A stretch of DNA of 64,000 nt from an archaeon (GTDB lineage: Archaea; Thermoproteota; Thermoprotei_A; Marsarchaeales; Marsarchaeaceae): the NCBI GenBank assembly GCA_021800035.1, contig JAJYZJ010000004.1, positions 1-64,000 on the forward strand. The letters are read 5' to 3'. A program made the position numbers and the translations under genes. The notes under the pieces were generated by a model. It ran no database searches. It was not told the DNA's origin and saw nothing but the letters and a program-made list of their open reading frames with translations. Of the stretch, positions 53,386 through 62,050 are shown piece after piece. How positions within the stretch are numbered: the stretch's first letter is position 1; each line of letters opens with the position of its first letter.

Positions 53386-54411
53386 TTGTATTGTATAAAG
53401 TGTGGCACCCAGAACCCCGACGGCGCGGTCTATTGCATGAAATGTGGCACGCAGCTTGGAGGTGCTGTTAGCGGGAACGGCGCCCAGCGAGCTGCAGCCG
53501 CTACGGGGCAGCCTCAGCACGATATTCTTGCTCCGAGCGGGGTGCAAGAGCTGAAATGTCCGAGCTGTGGCGCTCCGATAAAGCCCCAGTTCGGCGAAAT
53601 GGTCGTTACTTGTGAATATTGCGGCTCAAGCATTACACTGGGCGGCGATGGCTGGAGGAGCATTCAGAAACACACAATGCTTCCGCTGAAATACGGTGAC
53701 AAGGATGCAGTGCTAGCGCGTGTTCACAGCATGATGGATAGTGGTCTTCTTCACCGTCACCTTCAGGAGTCCAGCACGCTTCAGGAAGCCAATCTGAGCT
53801 ATGTCCCCTATTGGATAGAGCCCGTGTCAGCGAGAACCTCAATTGTGGCCACGAACGAAGCAGCCGAGGTTGGAACTATTGCTACCACGGCTGCACTTTT
53901 TGGGCTGATGGGAGGGATGGGCGGTGGAGGGGGCAGAGGGAATTTTGGAGGAGGTTTGCTTGAGGGGGCAATGCTCGGAACAGTTATGGGCGGAGGGATG
54001 GGAGGTGGCGGCCCCAAAAAGACGTATCAGATGGACCAGACCTATAACTTTCCGGTAGTGGCGCTAAAGGCCCTCACCGCATACCAGCCGGCGAACTATG
54101 CGTTTAACCTTAACGACAGGATACTCTTCGACCCTTCGAAAGTGCCAAGCGGTGTCAAAATACTTAACGGTGACATTTCTGAAGAAGTTGCGGGTTCAAG
54201 CGCAAAGGCATTGGTCGACCAGTTGCAGTCCCAGAAGGCGCACGAAAAGTATCACATGATTCAGAGCCTGCACACAGATATGGATGTTCAAGAGGGTGAA
54301 TTGCTCCATGCGCCTGTCTGGTTTATTCGTTACGACCACAAGGGGAAACAGATAATTCTCGTGTTCGACGCAAATTCCGGGTTGGTAATGGACAGCTTCG
54401 GACTAAAATAG
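53386..54411 (+). CDS. Zinc-ribbon protein with Gly-rich segment, SPFH operon
   Basis: The 341-residue protein has an N-terminal ribbon YCIKCGTQNPDGAVYCMKCG, a second ribbon CPSCGAPIKP...VVTCEYCG near 63-90, a middle domain ending in a very Gly-rich patch (GMGGGGGRGNFGGG) near 185, and a C-terminal beta-rich domain (GELLHAPVWFIRYDHKGKQI). The first two ribbons resemble those of the preceding SPFH protein. The start is TTG at 53386, 23 bases after that gene, so the two are co-translated. The function is unknown; the C-terminal half looks like a globular domain found in other archaeal and bacterial zinc-ribbon proteins next to SPFH genes. Confidence 0.75.
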   Translation: MYCIKCGTQNPDGAVYCMKCGTQLGGAVSGNGAQRAAAATGQPQHDILAPSGVQELKCPSCGAPIKPQFGEMVVTCEYCGSSITLGGDGWRSIQKHTMLPLKYGDKDAVLARVHSMMDSGLLHRHLQESSTLQEANLSYVPYWIEPVSARTSIVATNEAAEVGTIATTAALFGLMGGMGGGGGRGNFGGGLLEGAMLGTVMGGGMGGGGPKKTYQMDQTYNFPVVALKALTAYQPANYAFNLNDRILFDPSKVPSGVKILNGDISEEVAGSSAKALVDQLQSQKAHEKYHMIQSLHTDMDVQEGELLHAPVWFIRYDHKGKQIILVFDANSGLVMDSFGLK

Positions 54412-54690
54412 AAAACCGTTCGCTAATCAAGATTTTAGAATCCTTGTGTAGACCAGAGAGACAGAGCTTGTGAGCTGTAGCTCCCCATGGCCCTCTGGGC
54501 AGAAGAGGAGCGACAGCTAAACTTCAGTTCTGATGTATCGTGTGTTCTGCTGTCTCCGCATAGCAAGCTGATACATGCGATTGCTAAAATCACGTTAATG
54601 TGCGCTCTTTCGACATTGAACTCCTCGCAATGCTCCAAGCTCACAATCGCCCACCGAAACAGAAAAAAGCTCGCTCATCGCTCCTAGCTC

Positions 54691-55785
54691 ATGCAGGTCG
54701 CAGATGTTAGCTCTAATTTTCTGGGTTTTGATTACGCCGAGTTCTATGTAGGAAGCGCCGCGGCATGGGAGTACCTGCACTGGAAGGCATTCGGTTTCAG
54801 ACCCGTGGCCTACAGCGGTCCCGAGACGGGAAGGAAGGATTCTGTATCTTATGTCATGCAACAGGGGACCATGAGACTCGTGCTTACGGCCTCACTCTCC
54901 GAAGATAGCGAGATTTCCCGCCATGTCAGCAGGCACGGCGATGGGGTAAAGGATGTGGCCATGACAGTGACTGATGTGGACAAAGTGGCTAAGACGCTAG
55001 CCTCTAATGGGGCAATTCTGGTCTCTCACCCGAAAGAAGAGAAGGACGATTCCGGGTATCTGCGCAGAGCTGTGATAGGCGGTTACGGTGACACAGTGCA
55101 CAGCCTGATCGACAGGTCTCAGTATAGGGGCACTTTTAGACCTGGATACGAACCCTTACATGAAGATGCGAGTCCAGTTGGATTTGTAAAGATTGATCAC
55201 GTGGTTGGAAATGTTGAAGAAGGAAAAATGGACCATTGGGTGAATTATTACTCGAAGAGCTTTGGCTTCAAACAGTTGATGAGTTTTGATGACAAGGACA
55301 TCAGCACAGAATACTCTGCTCTCAGGTCCAAGGTGGTGCATGACGGGAAGCGCCGAGTAGTTATGCCAATCAATGAGCCCGCTAAAGGAAGGAAAAAGTC
55401 GCAGATTGAGGAATTCCTGGACTACTACAGGTCGCCGGGGGTTCAGCATATAGCGATACGGACTGAAAACATCATCAAAGCAGTATCCGATATGCGTTCC
55501 AGAGGAGTTGTGTTCCTTGACACGCCAGATTCGTATTACGAGAAGCTTAGTGAGCGCGTTGGCGGCATTGATGAGCCAATTGAGGAACTGCGAAAACACA
55601 GGATACTGGTTGACCGGGATGACGCGGGCTACATGCTCCAGATTTTCACGAAACCGGTTGGAGACCGGCCTACATTCTTCTACGAGATCATAGAAAGAAA
55701 GGGTGGCGAGAGCTTCGGCAAGGGAAATTTCAAGGCTCTGTTCGAATCAATCGAACGCGAACAGGCCAAGCGGGGCAATCTCTAG
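54691..55785 (+). CDS. hpd: 4-hydroxyphenylpyruvate dioxygenase
   Basis: The 364-residue type-I extradiol-fold protein has the three iron ligands: His in KIDHVVGNV (about 170), His in GVQHIAIRT (about 254) and Glu in FFYEIIER (about 333). The C-terminus GESFGKGNFKALFESIEREQ is diagnostic for HPPD, and the N-terminal domain has FDYAEFYVGSAAAWEYLHW. It converts 4-hydroxyphenylpyruvate to homogentisate with O2. It is followed by an FAH-fold hydrolase and homogentisate dioxygenase, so the three form a tyrosine-catabolism operon. The spacing to the next gene is 27 bases. Confidence 0.95.
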   Translation: MQVADVSSNFLGFDYAEFYVGSAAAWEYLHWKAFGFRPVAYSGPETGRKDSVSYVMQQGTMRLVLTASLSEDSEISRHVSRHGDGVKDVAMTVTDVDKVAKTLASNGAILVSHPKEEKDDSGYLRRAVIGGYGDTVHSLIDRSQYRGTFRPGYEPLHEDASPVGFVKIDHVVGNVEEGKMDHWVNYYSKSFGFKQLMSFDDKDISTEYSALRSKVVHDGKRRVVMPINEPAKGRKKSQIEEFLDYYRSPGVQHIAIRTENIIKAVSDMRSRGVVFLDTPDSYYEKLSERVGGIDEPIEELRKHRILVDRDDAGYMLQIFTKPVGDRPTFFYEIIERKGGESFGKGNFKALFESIEREQAKRGNL

Positions 55786-55812
55786 ACCCGAACTCCTGAA
55801 GAGCGCCCTCAG

Positions 55813-56730
55813 TTGAGATTGCTTACTTATGACTTTCGCGGGAGGGTAGATTGTGGCGTCTTGGTCGAGGACGGAGTGCTGCCACTTTCGAAGCTTTTAG
55901 CTGATAAAACCGGCTTGAGCGTGCTTGACGCGATCTCGCCCGAGACGAAAGCCCAAATTCAAGAAGCAGCTGAAAGTTACACTGGTGACCCTTTGCCGCT
56001 GGAGAGCCTTAGACTGCTTGCACCAGTCCCTAGACCCAGGTCGCTTCGGGACTTCTATGCCTTTGAAGGTCATGTCAGGACAATGCGGAAGAGGCGGGGG
56101 CTTGAAGTTCCCGAGGAGTGGTATGAATTCCCGGCTTTCTATTACTCGAACCATACTTCGATTTATTCGCCAGGAGAAGATATTCCATTTCCGAGCTACA
56201 CTTCGATGCTGGACTATGAAATGGAGCTTGCGGTTGTAATAACAGGAAAGGGTCAGGACCTTACCAAGGAGAGTGCGCGAGAGTTGATAGGGGGTTACAT
56301 GTTTATGAATGACTGGAGTGCACGTGATATTCAGCAAAAAGAAATGAAGATTGGGCTCGGGCCGGCCAAGGCGAAGGACTTCGCGAAATCCTTTGGACCA
56401 TTTCTCGTAACCCCCGACGAATTCGGAAGTGGAGGGCTCGAGGGCAGGCCGGCAATCGAAGTCGAAGCTAGAGTCAATGGGAAGACGTACTCGAAGGGAA
56501 ATACGAAGGAGATGCACTATACGTTCGCAGAAATGATCGCTCACGCGTCGAAGGACGTGACCATAGACACAGGAGACATTATGGGCTCTGGTACAGTCGG
56601 CGGCGGGTGCATTGCGGAAATTGGTCCAGATATAACAGGCTGGCTGAAGCCAGGCGACATCGTTGAGTTGGTCGGACCTAAGCTTGGCACGCTTATGAAC
56701 AGGGTCGGGCAACGCCGCTCTTTGGAGTGA
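55813..56730 (+). CDS. Fumarylacetoacetate hydrolase-fold enzyme
   Basis: The 305-residue FAH-superfamily protein shows the metal Glu/Asp residues in SMLDYEMELAVVIT, the block FMNDWSARDIQQKE, and the C-terminal GDIMGSGTVGGGC...LKPGDIVEL. In this context it most likely hydrolyses fumarylacetoacetate (or maleylacetoacetate directly) at the end of the homogentisate route; related family members act on 2-oxo-diacids. It starts with TTG at 55813. It lies between HPPD and HGD. No maleylacetoacetate isomerase gene is present here, so the isomerisation is unassigned. Confidence 0.92.
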   Translation: MRLLTYDFRGRVDCGVLVEDGVLPLSKLLADKTGLSVLDAISPETKAQIQEAAESYTGDPLPLESLRLLAPVPRPRSLRDFYAFEGHVRTMRKRRGLEVPEEWYEFPAFYYSNHTSIYSPGEDIPFPSYTSMLDYEMELAVVITGKGQDLTKESARELIGGYMFMNDWSARDIQQKEMKIGLGPAKAKDFAKSFGPFLVTPDEFGSGGLEGRPAIEVEARVNGKTYSKGNTKEMHYTFAEMIAHASKDVTIDTGDIMGSGTVGGGCIAEIGPDITGWLKPGDIVELVGPKLGTLMNRVGQRRSLE

Positions 56731-56736
56731 GTGGCC

Positions 56737-57891
56737 ATGGCGTATTACTACCGTCTCGGTTTGGTGCCTAGGAAAAGGCACATTCAGTTCCGCGCTTCTG
56801 ACGGGGGCCTGTATTGCGAAGAGCTTTTTGGAACAGAAAGCTTCGATGGGATTTACTCGCTGCTCTATCACCGCTTCCCACCAACCAGCGTAACGTCATT
56901 CTCAAAGCTGGAATCCCGAGCTCAGCTTGTATGGGAAATTAACGAGCACAGGCATCACCACCTTAAGACCTCGGGAATAAGAGCTGATGGAGATATCCTT
57001 GGCGGTAGAGTTCCGCTTCTTTTCAATGAGGATGTTTCGATTTCAATACTCGGTCATGTTCCCCCAACAGACGCTTTCTTCAGGAATGGCACCGCAGACG
57101 AGCTGTTCTTCGTCCACAGGGGGGAAGGCACTCTGACAAGCGTCTTCGGTATTCAGTCATTTGGAATCGGCGACTATCTGTATATTCCGAGAGGAACCAC
57201 ATATCAGCTGCAGTCTAGCGAAGACTCGAGATTCCTTCTCGTTGAGTCGCCTTCAGCAATCAAAATACCCAGGCGTTACAGGAACGAGTTCGGGCAGCTC
57301 GTTGAAAGCGCTCCATACTACACTCGGAGCATTCGCCCACCGGAAAGTCTGGTTACTAAAGAGGAACGCGGCGAATTCAGGATAGTTGTCAAGCTCGGTG
57401 AATCGCAGGCAGTTTTCATGACTGATCACCACCCCTTTGACGTTGTGGGCTGGGATGGCTATCTTTATCCTTTCGGCCTGAACGTGAGCGATCTGTCGCC
57501 CATAGTGGGAAAGCTTCACCAGCCTCCTACCGTTCATGAAACTTTTTCCGGGGAGAGATTTATGGTCGGTACTTTTGCCCCGAGGTTGTTTGATTTTGAT
57601 CCTGAAGCGGTTCCTGTCCCATATTACCATAACAATATAGACTCGGATGAGATTCTCTTTTATTCGGCGGGTTCATTCATGAGTCGACGGGGGATTGAAG
57701 AGGGTTCGATCACGCTGCACAGGCGAGGTATTCATCACGGTCCACAGCCCGGGGTGGTTGAGGCAAGCCTCGGAAAGAAATCGACTGACGAACTGGCAGT
57801 TATGGTTGAAGCCTACAAGCCCTTCAAGCTCACAAGCTTCGCAAAGGCGATTGACGATCCCTCATATCAGCTTAGCTGGACCAAGAAGTAA
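56737..57891 (+). CDS. hmgA: Homogentisate 1,2-dioxygenase
   Basis: The 384-residue cupin-fold dioxygenase carries the iron ligands His and Glu in PYYHNNIDSDEILFY (about 298-305) and His in GIHHGPQPG (about 333). It is shorter than bacterial and human HGD (about 440), mainly at the N-terminus, like other archaeal versions. The ATG at 56737 is chosen because GGAG lies nine bases ahead; a GTG at 56731 abuts the upstream stop. It opens the ring of homogentisate with O2, giving maleylacetoacetate. It completes the HPPD-FAH-HGD operon. Confidence 0.93.
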   Translation: MAYYYRLGLVPRKRHIQFRASDGGLYCEELFGTESFDGIYSLLYHRFPPTSVTSFSKLESRAQLVWEINEHRHHHLKTSGIRADGDILGGRVPLLFNEDVSISILGHVPPTDAFFRNGTADELFFVHRGEGTLTSVFGIQSFGIGDYLYIPRGTTYQLQSSEDSRFLLVESPSAIKIPRRYRNEFGQLVESAPYYTRSIRPPESLVTKEERGEFRIVVKLGESQAVFMTDHHPFDVVGWDGYLYPFGLNVSDLSPIVGKLHQPPTVHETFSGERFMVGTFAPRLFDFDPEAVPVPYYHNNIDSDEILFYSAGSFMSRRGIEEGSITLHRRGIHHGPQPGVVEASLGKKSTDELAVMVEAYKPFKLTSFAKAIDDPSYQLSWTKK

Positions 57892-57913
57892 GATTAATCC
57901 TTTCCGAGTGCTT

Positions 57914-58534
57914 TCAAAGCCGGAATGGCTCAACTATCCTTCTGCGAAGCTGCAACTGGATCGTCGCCAATAGCTTTACCGAATCTAAGCCGGGAGCAAG
58001 CTGTGTCGCCGCATCCCAGCTCGGAAGTAGCGAAGAGGCGCGTCTAAGGATTTCAAGCGCCACCGAGTCTCTGCACTTCTGATGATGGACAAGCGCAGCG
58101 CATACTAGTATCCAGCCCTGTAAGGTACGCTTCGTGTTGCCGTCCCTCTCATGCCTCCACCAGCCTTCGAGAATTTCATGAGCCTCCCAGTACCTCTCCT
58201 CGTTGAATCGTTCAAGAAAGACTTCCGAGGGTGCTCCAGAGAGGCAGGGGCTAGAACCAGTCGATATGTCTTCCACCGCTAGTACTTTCCCGATTTGCGA
58301 CTCGAGCGCTTTTGATATCGAGTCTGACCTTAATTTGCGTTCCCGTGCATCCTGAAAAGGTAATAGCACATCAAACTGGATATTGCCGTTCGCAACTCTA
58401 AGGCCGAACCATTTGAGTCCCCCGTGCCTCTGCATCAAAGCAGAGAGGGATTGTTTCAGTTGAGCTGAAGAGCAAGGACTAAAGTGCCCCGAATTTTCTA
58501 CGATATAAAGCAATCTTGAACCTTGCTCGGACAT
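57914..58534 (-). CDS. DUF309-domain protein with N-terminal extension
   Basis: The 206-residue protein contains the DUF309 signature near residues 110-160: RFNEERYWEAHEILEGWWRH followed by GWILVCAALVHHQKCRDSVA. The His residues of this helical domain are kept. The N-terminal 100 residues (VENSGHFSPCSSAQLKQSLS onward) are an additional alpha/beta part not present in most members. The function is unknown. It is convergent with HGD and its stop lies 23 bases from the HGD stop. No partner gene on the same strand. Confidence 0.8.
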   Translation of the reverse strand: MSEQGSRLLYIVENSGHFSPCSSAQLKQSLSALMQRHGGLKWFGLRVANGNIQFDVLLPFQDARERKLRSDSISKALESQIGKVLAVEDISTGSSPCLSGAPSEVFLERFNEERYWEAHEILEGWWRHERDGNTKRTLQGWILVCAALVHHQKCRDSVALEILRRASSLLPSWDAATQLAPGLDSVKLLATIQLQLRRRIVEPFRL

Positions 58535-59188
58535 TCGTAATGGTTTGACTATGCGAGTTGCTTAAGCTACGCGTCAGAAAGCGCTACTGTCGACATTGGA
58601 ATAGGTCAAGCACGAAGATCGAGTAAAAACCAGATAGTGGATTCGGCACAATCGAGTTTGGATTTGTAATACGCGAATTATGCAGACTGATACACTGAGT
58701 TATCTTAGGGTTCCGAGGTAGTCGACCTTCTTGCTGAGCAAAATGTTTGGGACTATCACAAAAATTATTTGGGGAATGCATTTGCGCAGGTCGTCACCAT
58801 TAATTTCAGCCAGGCTGTTCAGCCTTCCTAAGAGTGAAAGTCCCGGCCCATTTAACCGACCGGAGGGTCTGGATCAGAAGTCGTTCAGGATTGGGAAGTT
58901 CCCAAGATGAATAGGTTCGGCGCGATTCCTGCATTACCATAGTGTTAAGAAAATCTTCTCACTGGCACAACCACTTTGATTTTTGACATTTTGAATCGAC
59001 TACTCGCGCACCCGAGAAGATAACAGGGAAAACTGATTTGTGGGCTTTAATATCGAGTGGTCAAACAGACCGCACGAGCACGCTGCCATTTCTGTGAGTA
59101 GAGCGCGGTAGCAGGACCGGGGATATACAGGCGCGCACATGAGCGCTGACCCCCGAAGCTTAATTATGTTTGACGAGCTGCTTGGCTT
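58535..59188. other. Intergenic stretch, no gene recognised
   Basis: Short frames on the minus strand (58584-58781 and 59000-59296) have no family signature. CTTAATTATGT near 59158-59168 is a weak TATA candidate about 25 bases before the GTG of the SIS-domain gene at 59189. Confidence 0.4.
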
Positions 59189-60283
59189 GTGAACTCCGAG
59201 ACTTCGGTTCCAATCCCGGACAGAACGACGCATCCCTTCTGGATGTATGAAATGATACGCACTCTCCCCGAGAGTTTCAGGGTGAGCGTAGAGCAATCAT
59301 TACAGGCATCACGCGCGCTTGAAGCTCGTAAGACTTTCTTTGTCGGTTGCGGCACCGCGTACTACGCCGGCGCATTTGGGACGAGCCTCTTAAAGAATTA
59401 CGGGGCTAGCTTCGAAGCTTATGAGGCCTTTGAGTTTACTCAAGCCAAAAGCCAGTTAAAGGACTCGCTGGTTGTGGGAATCTCACATAGCGGTGTAACT
59501 AAGACCACGCTCGAGGCGCTGAGGCATGCGCAAACCCAGGGCTCCTCAACCCTTGGCGTAACTCATTATTCTGAAAGCCCGATAACCTCAGTCGCACGGA
59601 AATCATTTGTCATAGGTCCAGGACCAGACAGGTCGCGATGTCACACCAGGGCGTATGTTGATGCGACCGCGGCGGTCCTTGTGATTGGAAGTGCATTGCT
59701 AGAGCTCTCGGGAGCAAAAGCTCCCCCCACAACCTCGTTATACGAGGAAGTTGAGAGTGCGTTACGATTTGCACTGGCTCAAACGGAGGAAACCGCAAAA
59801 CTAGTGGCGAGAGATTGTAGATCCAGCTCCAAAATGTTTATCGCTGGCGTAGGGCCGAGCCTCGTGAATTCAAGAGAAGCTGCGCTCAAGCTCAAGGAAT
59901 CCAGTTATGTGACGGCTGAAGGTATTGGTCTAGAAGAATTGATTCACGGTCCCTGGATGACTTTCGATAGCTCAACCCTAGTTATAGCAATTGACACACT
60001 TCTCGACGAACGGGGTAGGGAGAGAGTTGCGGACCTTGTGACGGCGTCAAAAATTGTAGGAGCCAAAACTTGGGTAGTGGGTCAGGGAGGCTACGGCGAG
60101 GACTACACAGTCAACTTACGAGGGACCTCCTCGACTGCACGCCGCTTTGCCGAGATAATTCCACTCTACTATTTTGCCTATTACAGCGCTCTCGAGCGCG
60201 GCAACAATCCTGATTTCCTTCGCTACCTAGAGCCCAGCTACTGGAAGGCCAGGGGTATTGTTTTCCCTCCGGGGACTCATTGA
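59189..60283 (+). CDS. SIS-domain protein (GlmS C-terminal / AgaS-like isomerase or deaminase)
   Basis: The 364-residue protein has two SIS domains. FVGCGTAYYAG near 52 and VGISHSGVTKTTLEAL near 90 mark the first sugar-phosphate site, and FIAGVGPSLVNSREAALKLKE near 215 and the block AEGIGLEELIHGPWM near 240 mark the second. The glutaminase domain of GlmS is absent. HPFWMYEMIRTLPESF at the start is the typical lead-in of this class. It probably handles an amino- or phospho-sugar (isomerase/deaminase). The start is GTG. It stands alone upstream of an MFS gene, so the substrate might be an imported sugar derivative. Confidence 0.85.
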   Translation: MNSETSVPIPDRTTHPFWMYEMIRTLPESFRVSVEQSLQASRALEARKTFFVGCGTAYYAGAFGTSLLKNYGASFEAYEAFEFTQAKSQLKDSLVVGISHSGVTKTTLEALRHAQTQGSSTLGVTHYSESPITSVARKSFVIGPGPDRSRCHTRAYVDATAAVLVIGSALLELSGAKAPPTTSLYEEVESALRFALAQTEETAKLVARDCRSSSKMFIAGVGPSLVNSREAALKLKESSYVTAEGIGLEELIHGPWMTFDSSTLVIAIDTLLDERGRERVADLVTASKIVGAKTWVVGQGGYGEDYTVNLRGTSSTARRFAEIIPLYYFAYYSALERGNNPDFLRYLEPSYWKARGIVFPPGTH

Positions 60284-60450
60284 ACGCGATCTCTCGCAAT
60301 TCATTCTTGCGTGAATATCGATAGCCTAGGTCTGGCCGAGTCAGCTGCAGGGCCTTACGATTTATAGAGGGAGTGTCGCGCTACGAACACTTGCTCTTTC
60401 AATAATCCGTCGATGGACCCCGCTGTATTTCCCTCATCCTGAAAGGAGTG

Positions 60451-60458
60451 CTTAAGAG
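60451..60458 (+). promoter_or_regulatory. Weak TATA box for the MFS gene at 60479
   Basis: CTTAAGAG is centred about 25 bases before the ATG. GGAG at 60444-60447 lies too far for a ribosome site. Confidence 0.35.
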
Positions 60459-60478
60459 GCTCTCCGGTTGGGCGGGCT

Positions 60479-61873
60479 ATGGCTTCCCAAAGCGCGGAAC
60501 TCGTGTCCAACCTGGAGGAGTCTAAGTGGACCTCGGTCCACACCTGGAGCTTGGTTGCTTTTTCTTTCGGAATGCTCCTTGAAAACTATATCTACAGCAT
60601 GTCCTATTACGCGACCGCGTGGTTCAGTGTAGGTGGCGCCCTCGCAGAGGCGCTCCTTATCTGGGCTCCACTATGGCTCATAATCGGCATCATGATCGCT
60701 GGCCCAATCTCGGACAGAATTGGACGAAAAACCACATTCTACCTCACGATGTCCCTATACGCAATTGGCGCGGTTGGCATTGCCTTCACATCCAGTCTTG
60801 CGTCCACACTACCATTCCTCGCGATACTTCTACTAGCTGCTGGTGGAGAGATGAATACCATCATGACCGCCACCCATGAGATAATGCCTCGCAAGCACAG
60901 AAGCAAAGCGGCGTTCTGGGAGATTAACTGCATCAACCTTGGCGGAGTTGTACTAGCCACTGTAGGTCTTGTGAGCACCAACTTCGTCTACAGCACGACG
61001 CCCTCTGTCGTACGGTTTGAGAGGGAGATGATCGGGGCCGCAGCGCTGCTGATCGTGGCTGCTCTCTTCTTTGCTAGGCTGAAGATGCCTGAGTCCGTGC
61101 GGTGGCTCTCGGCAACTGGTCAGCATGACAAGGCGGGCGAAGTGAGTGCCAAGTACTTTGGTAACGTTTCACAGAGTCAATCTTCTTCGAAGACGGCGCA
61201 GACAGCGCCGGTGCTCGGGAAAATGCCTTCCAAGTGGTTCAGATTTATTATCGCGGTAGCAGTAGCCGGAGCTAACGCAGTGGGGTATGGCCTTTTCGTG
61301 CTCGTGCTCCCTTCAAGCTCTACCGTGCTTTCGGCTCACTTTCCAACTATACTACTGACGGCAAACCTGACTGAGTTCATTGTGGGGATAGGGGTAACGC
61401 TGCTAGCCGACCGCTGGAGCAGGAAAGGCTTCCTCCTCATATCCTTTATCGGTACAGTGCTTTTCACCCTCGCCGCCTACTTTACGATAGGCACATGGGA
61501 GAATAATCTGGACTTCTTCTACGCTCTGATGGTGCTTGCCAATATCTTCATCTCTATCAGTTATCTTACGGAAGACACACTCAAGGCGGAGTTCTGGAAC
61601 TCGAAAAGAAGGGGCACATACCTCGGCCTAGTGAGATTCATATCCATAGGTGCGCTCATCCCGGTGACGCTCTTCGTTACCGGCCTCTCGTTAGGGCAGG
61701 GGATTATTTTCAATGCGGCAGTATGGATTGTTGGCCTCGTGGCTGCGGGTGTATGGTTTGTAAAGGGAGTGGAGAGTGGCAAGGGAACGAGCGTAGGAAT
61801 ATGGGAGGAGGGTCAGCCCCAGTCAGTGACAGCGGGAGTTAGGCCTGCTGTAACTGAGGAAGTGAAGAACTGA
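60479..61873 (+). CDS. MFS transporter (sugar/acid symporter-like)
   Basis: The 464-residue twelve-helix MFS protein has motif A twice: PISDRIGRKTTFYL near 82 and LADRWSRKGFLLIS near 315. A loop HEIMPRKHRSKAAFWEIN near 145 and RLKMPESVRWLSATGQHDKA near 215 resemble the PESPRWL motif of the sugar porter branch. The C-terminus is a soluble tail of about 35 residues. It likely imports a sugar or organic acid. The upstream SIS-domain gene and the downstream nucleoside hydrolase might act on the same carbohydrates. It ends at a strong T-rich terminator. Confidence 0.87.
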   Translation: MASQSAELVSNLEESKWTSVHTWSLVAFSFGMLLENYIYSMSYYATAWFSVGGALAEALLIWAPLWLIIGIMIAGPISDRIGRKTTFYLTMSLYAIGAVGIAFTSSLASTLPFLAILLLAAGGEMNTIMTATHEIMPRKHRSKAAFWEINCINLGGVVLATVGLVSTNFVYSTTPSVVRFEREMIGAAALLIVAALFFARLKMPESVRWLSATGQHDKAGEVSAKYFGNVSQSQSSSKTAQTAPVLGKMPSKWFRFIIAVAVAGANAVGYGLFVLVLPSSSTVLSAHFPTILLTANLTEFIVGIGVTLLADRWSRKGFLLISFIGTVLFTLAAYFTIGTWENNLDFFYALMVLANIFISISYLTEDTLKAEFWNSKRRGTYLGLVRFISIGALIPVTLFVTGLSLGQGIIFNAAVWIVGLVAAGVWFVKGVESGKGTSVGIWEEGQPQSVTAGVRPAVTEEVKN

Positions 61874-61882
61874 CCGCGCTCG

Positions 61883-61923
61883 CCTTTTTCCTTTTTTTAA
61901 ATTTTTCTTCTTCTCGTTTTTTG
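61883..61923 (+). terminator. T-rich terminator after the MFS gene
   Basis: Runs of T (CTTTTTCCTTTTTTTAAATT, then TTCTTC and GTTTTTTG) begin nine bases after the stop at 61873. Archaeal RNA polymerase stops at such T-stretches without a hairpin. Confidence 0.7.
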
Positions 61924-62017
61924 TTTCCAATTGTTATCTCGCTTCAGCTAATGCTGGCTTTGCCGAGGCGAGGATGGTGGGAATGGCCCTCATAGTCATA
62001 CGTCATGGACTGCAAGC

Positions 62018-62026
62018 GTTTTTAGC
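62018..62026 (+). promoter_or_regulatory. TATA-like box for the nucleoside hydrolase
   Basis: GTTTTTAGC is centred about 29 bases before the ATG at 62051, consistent with a leaderless or very short-leader transcript. Confidence 0.35.
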
Positions 62027-62050
62027 TCGCGCGCCGTAGAACGGAATTCT

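Noticed and set aside
55897-56871. A 324-codon minus-strand frame opposite the FAH and HGD genes
   Set aside because: Long, but it runs antisense across two genes with intact catalytic motifs, and its own translation shows no family signature.
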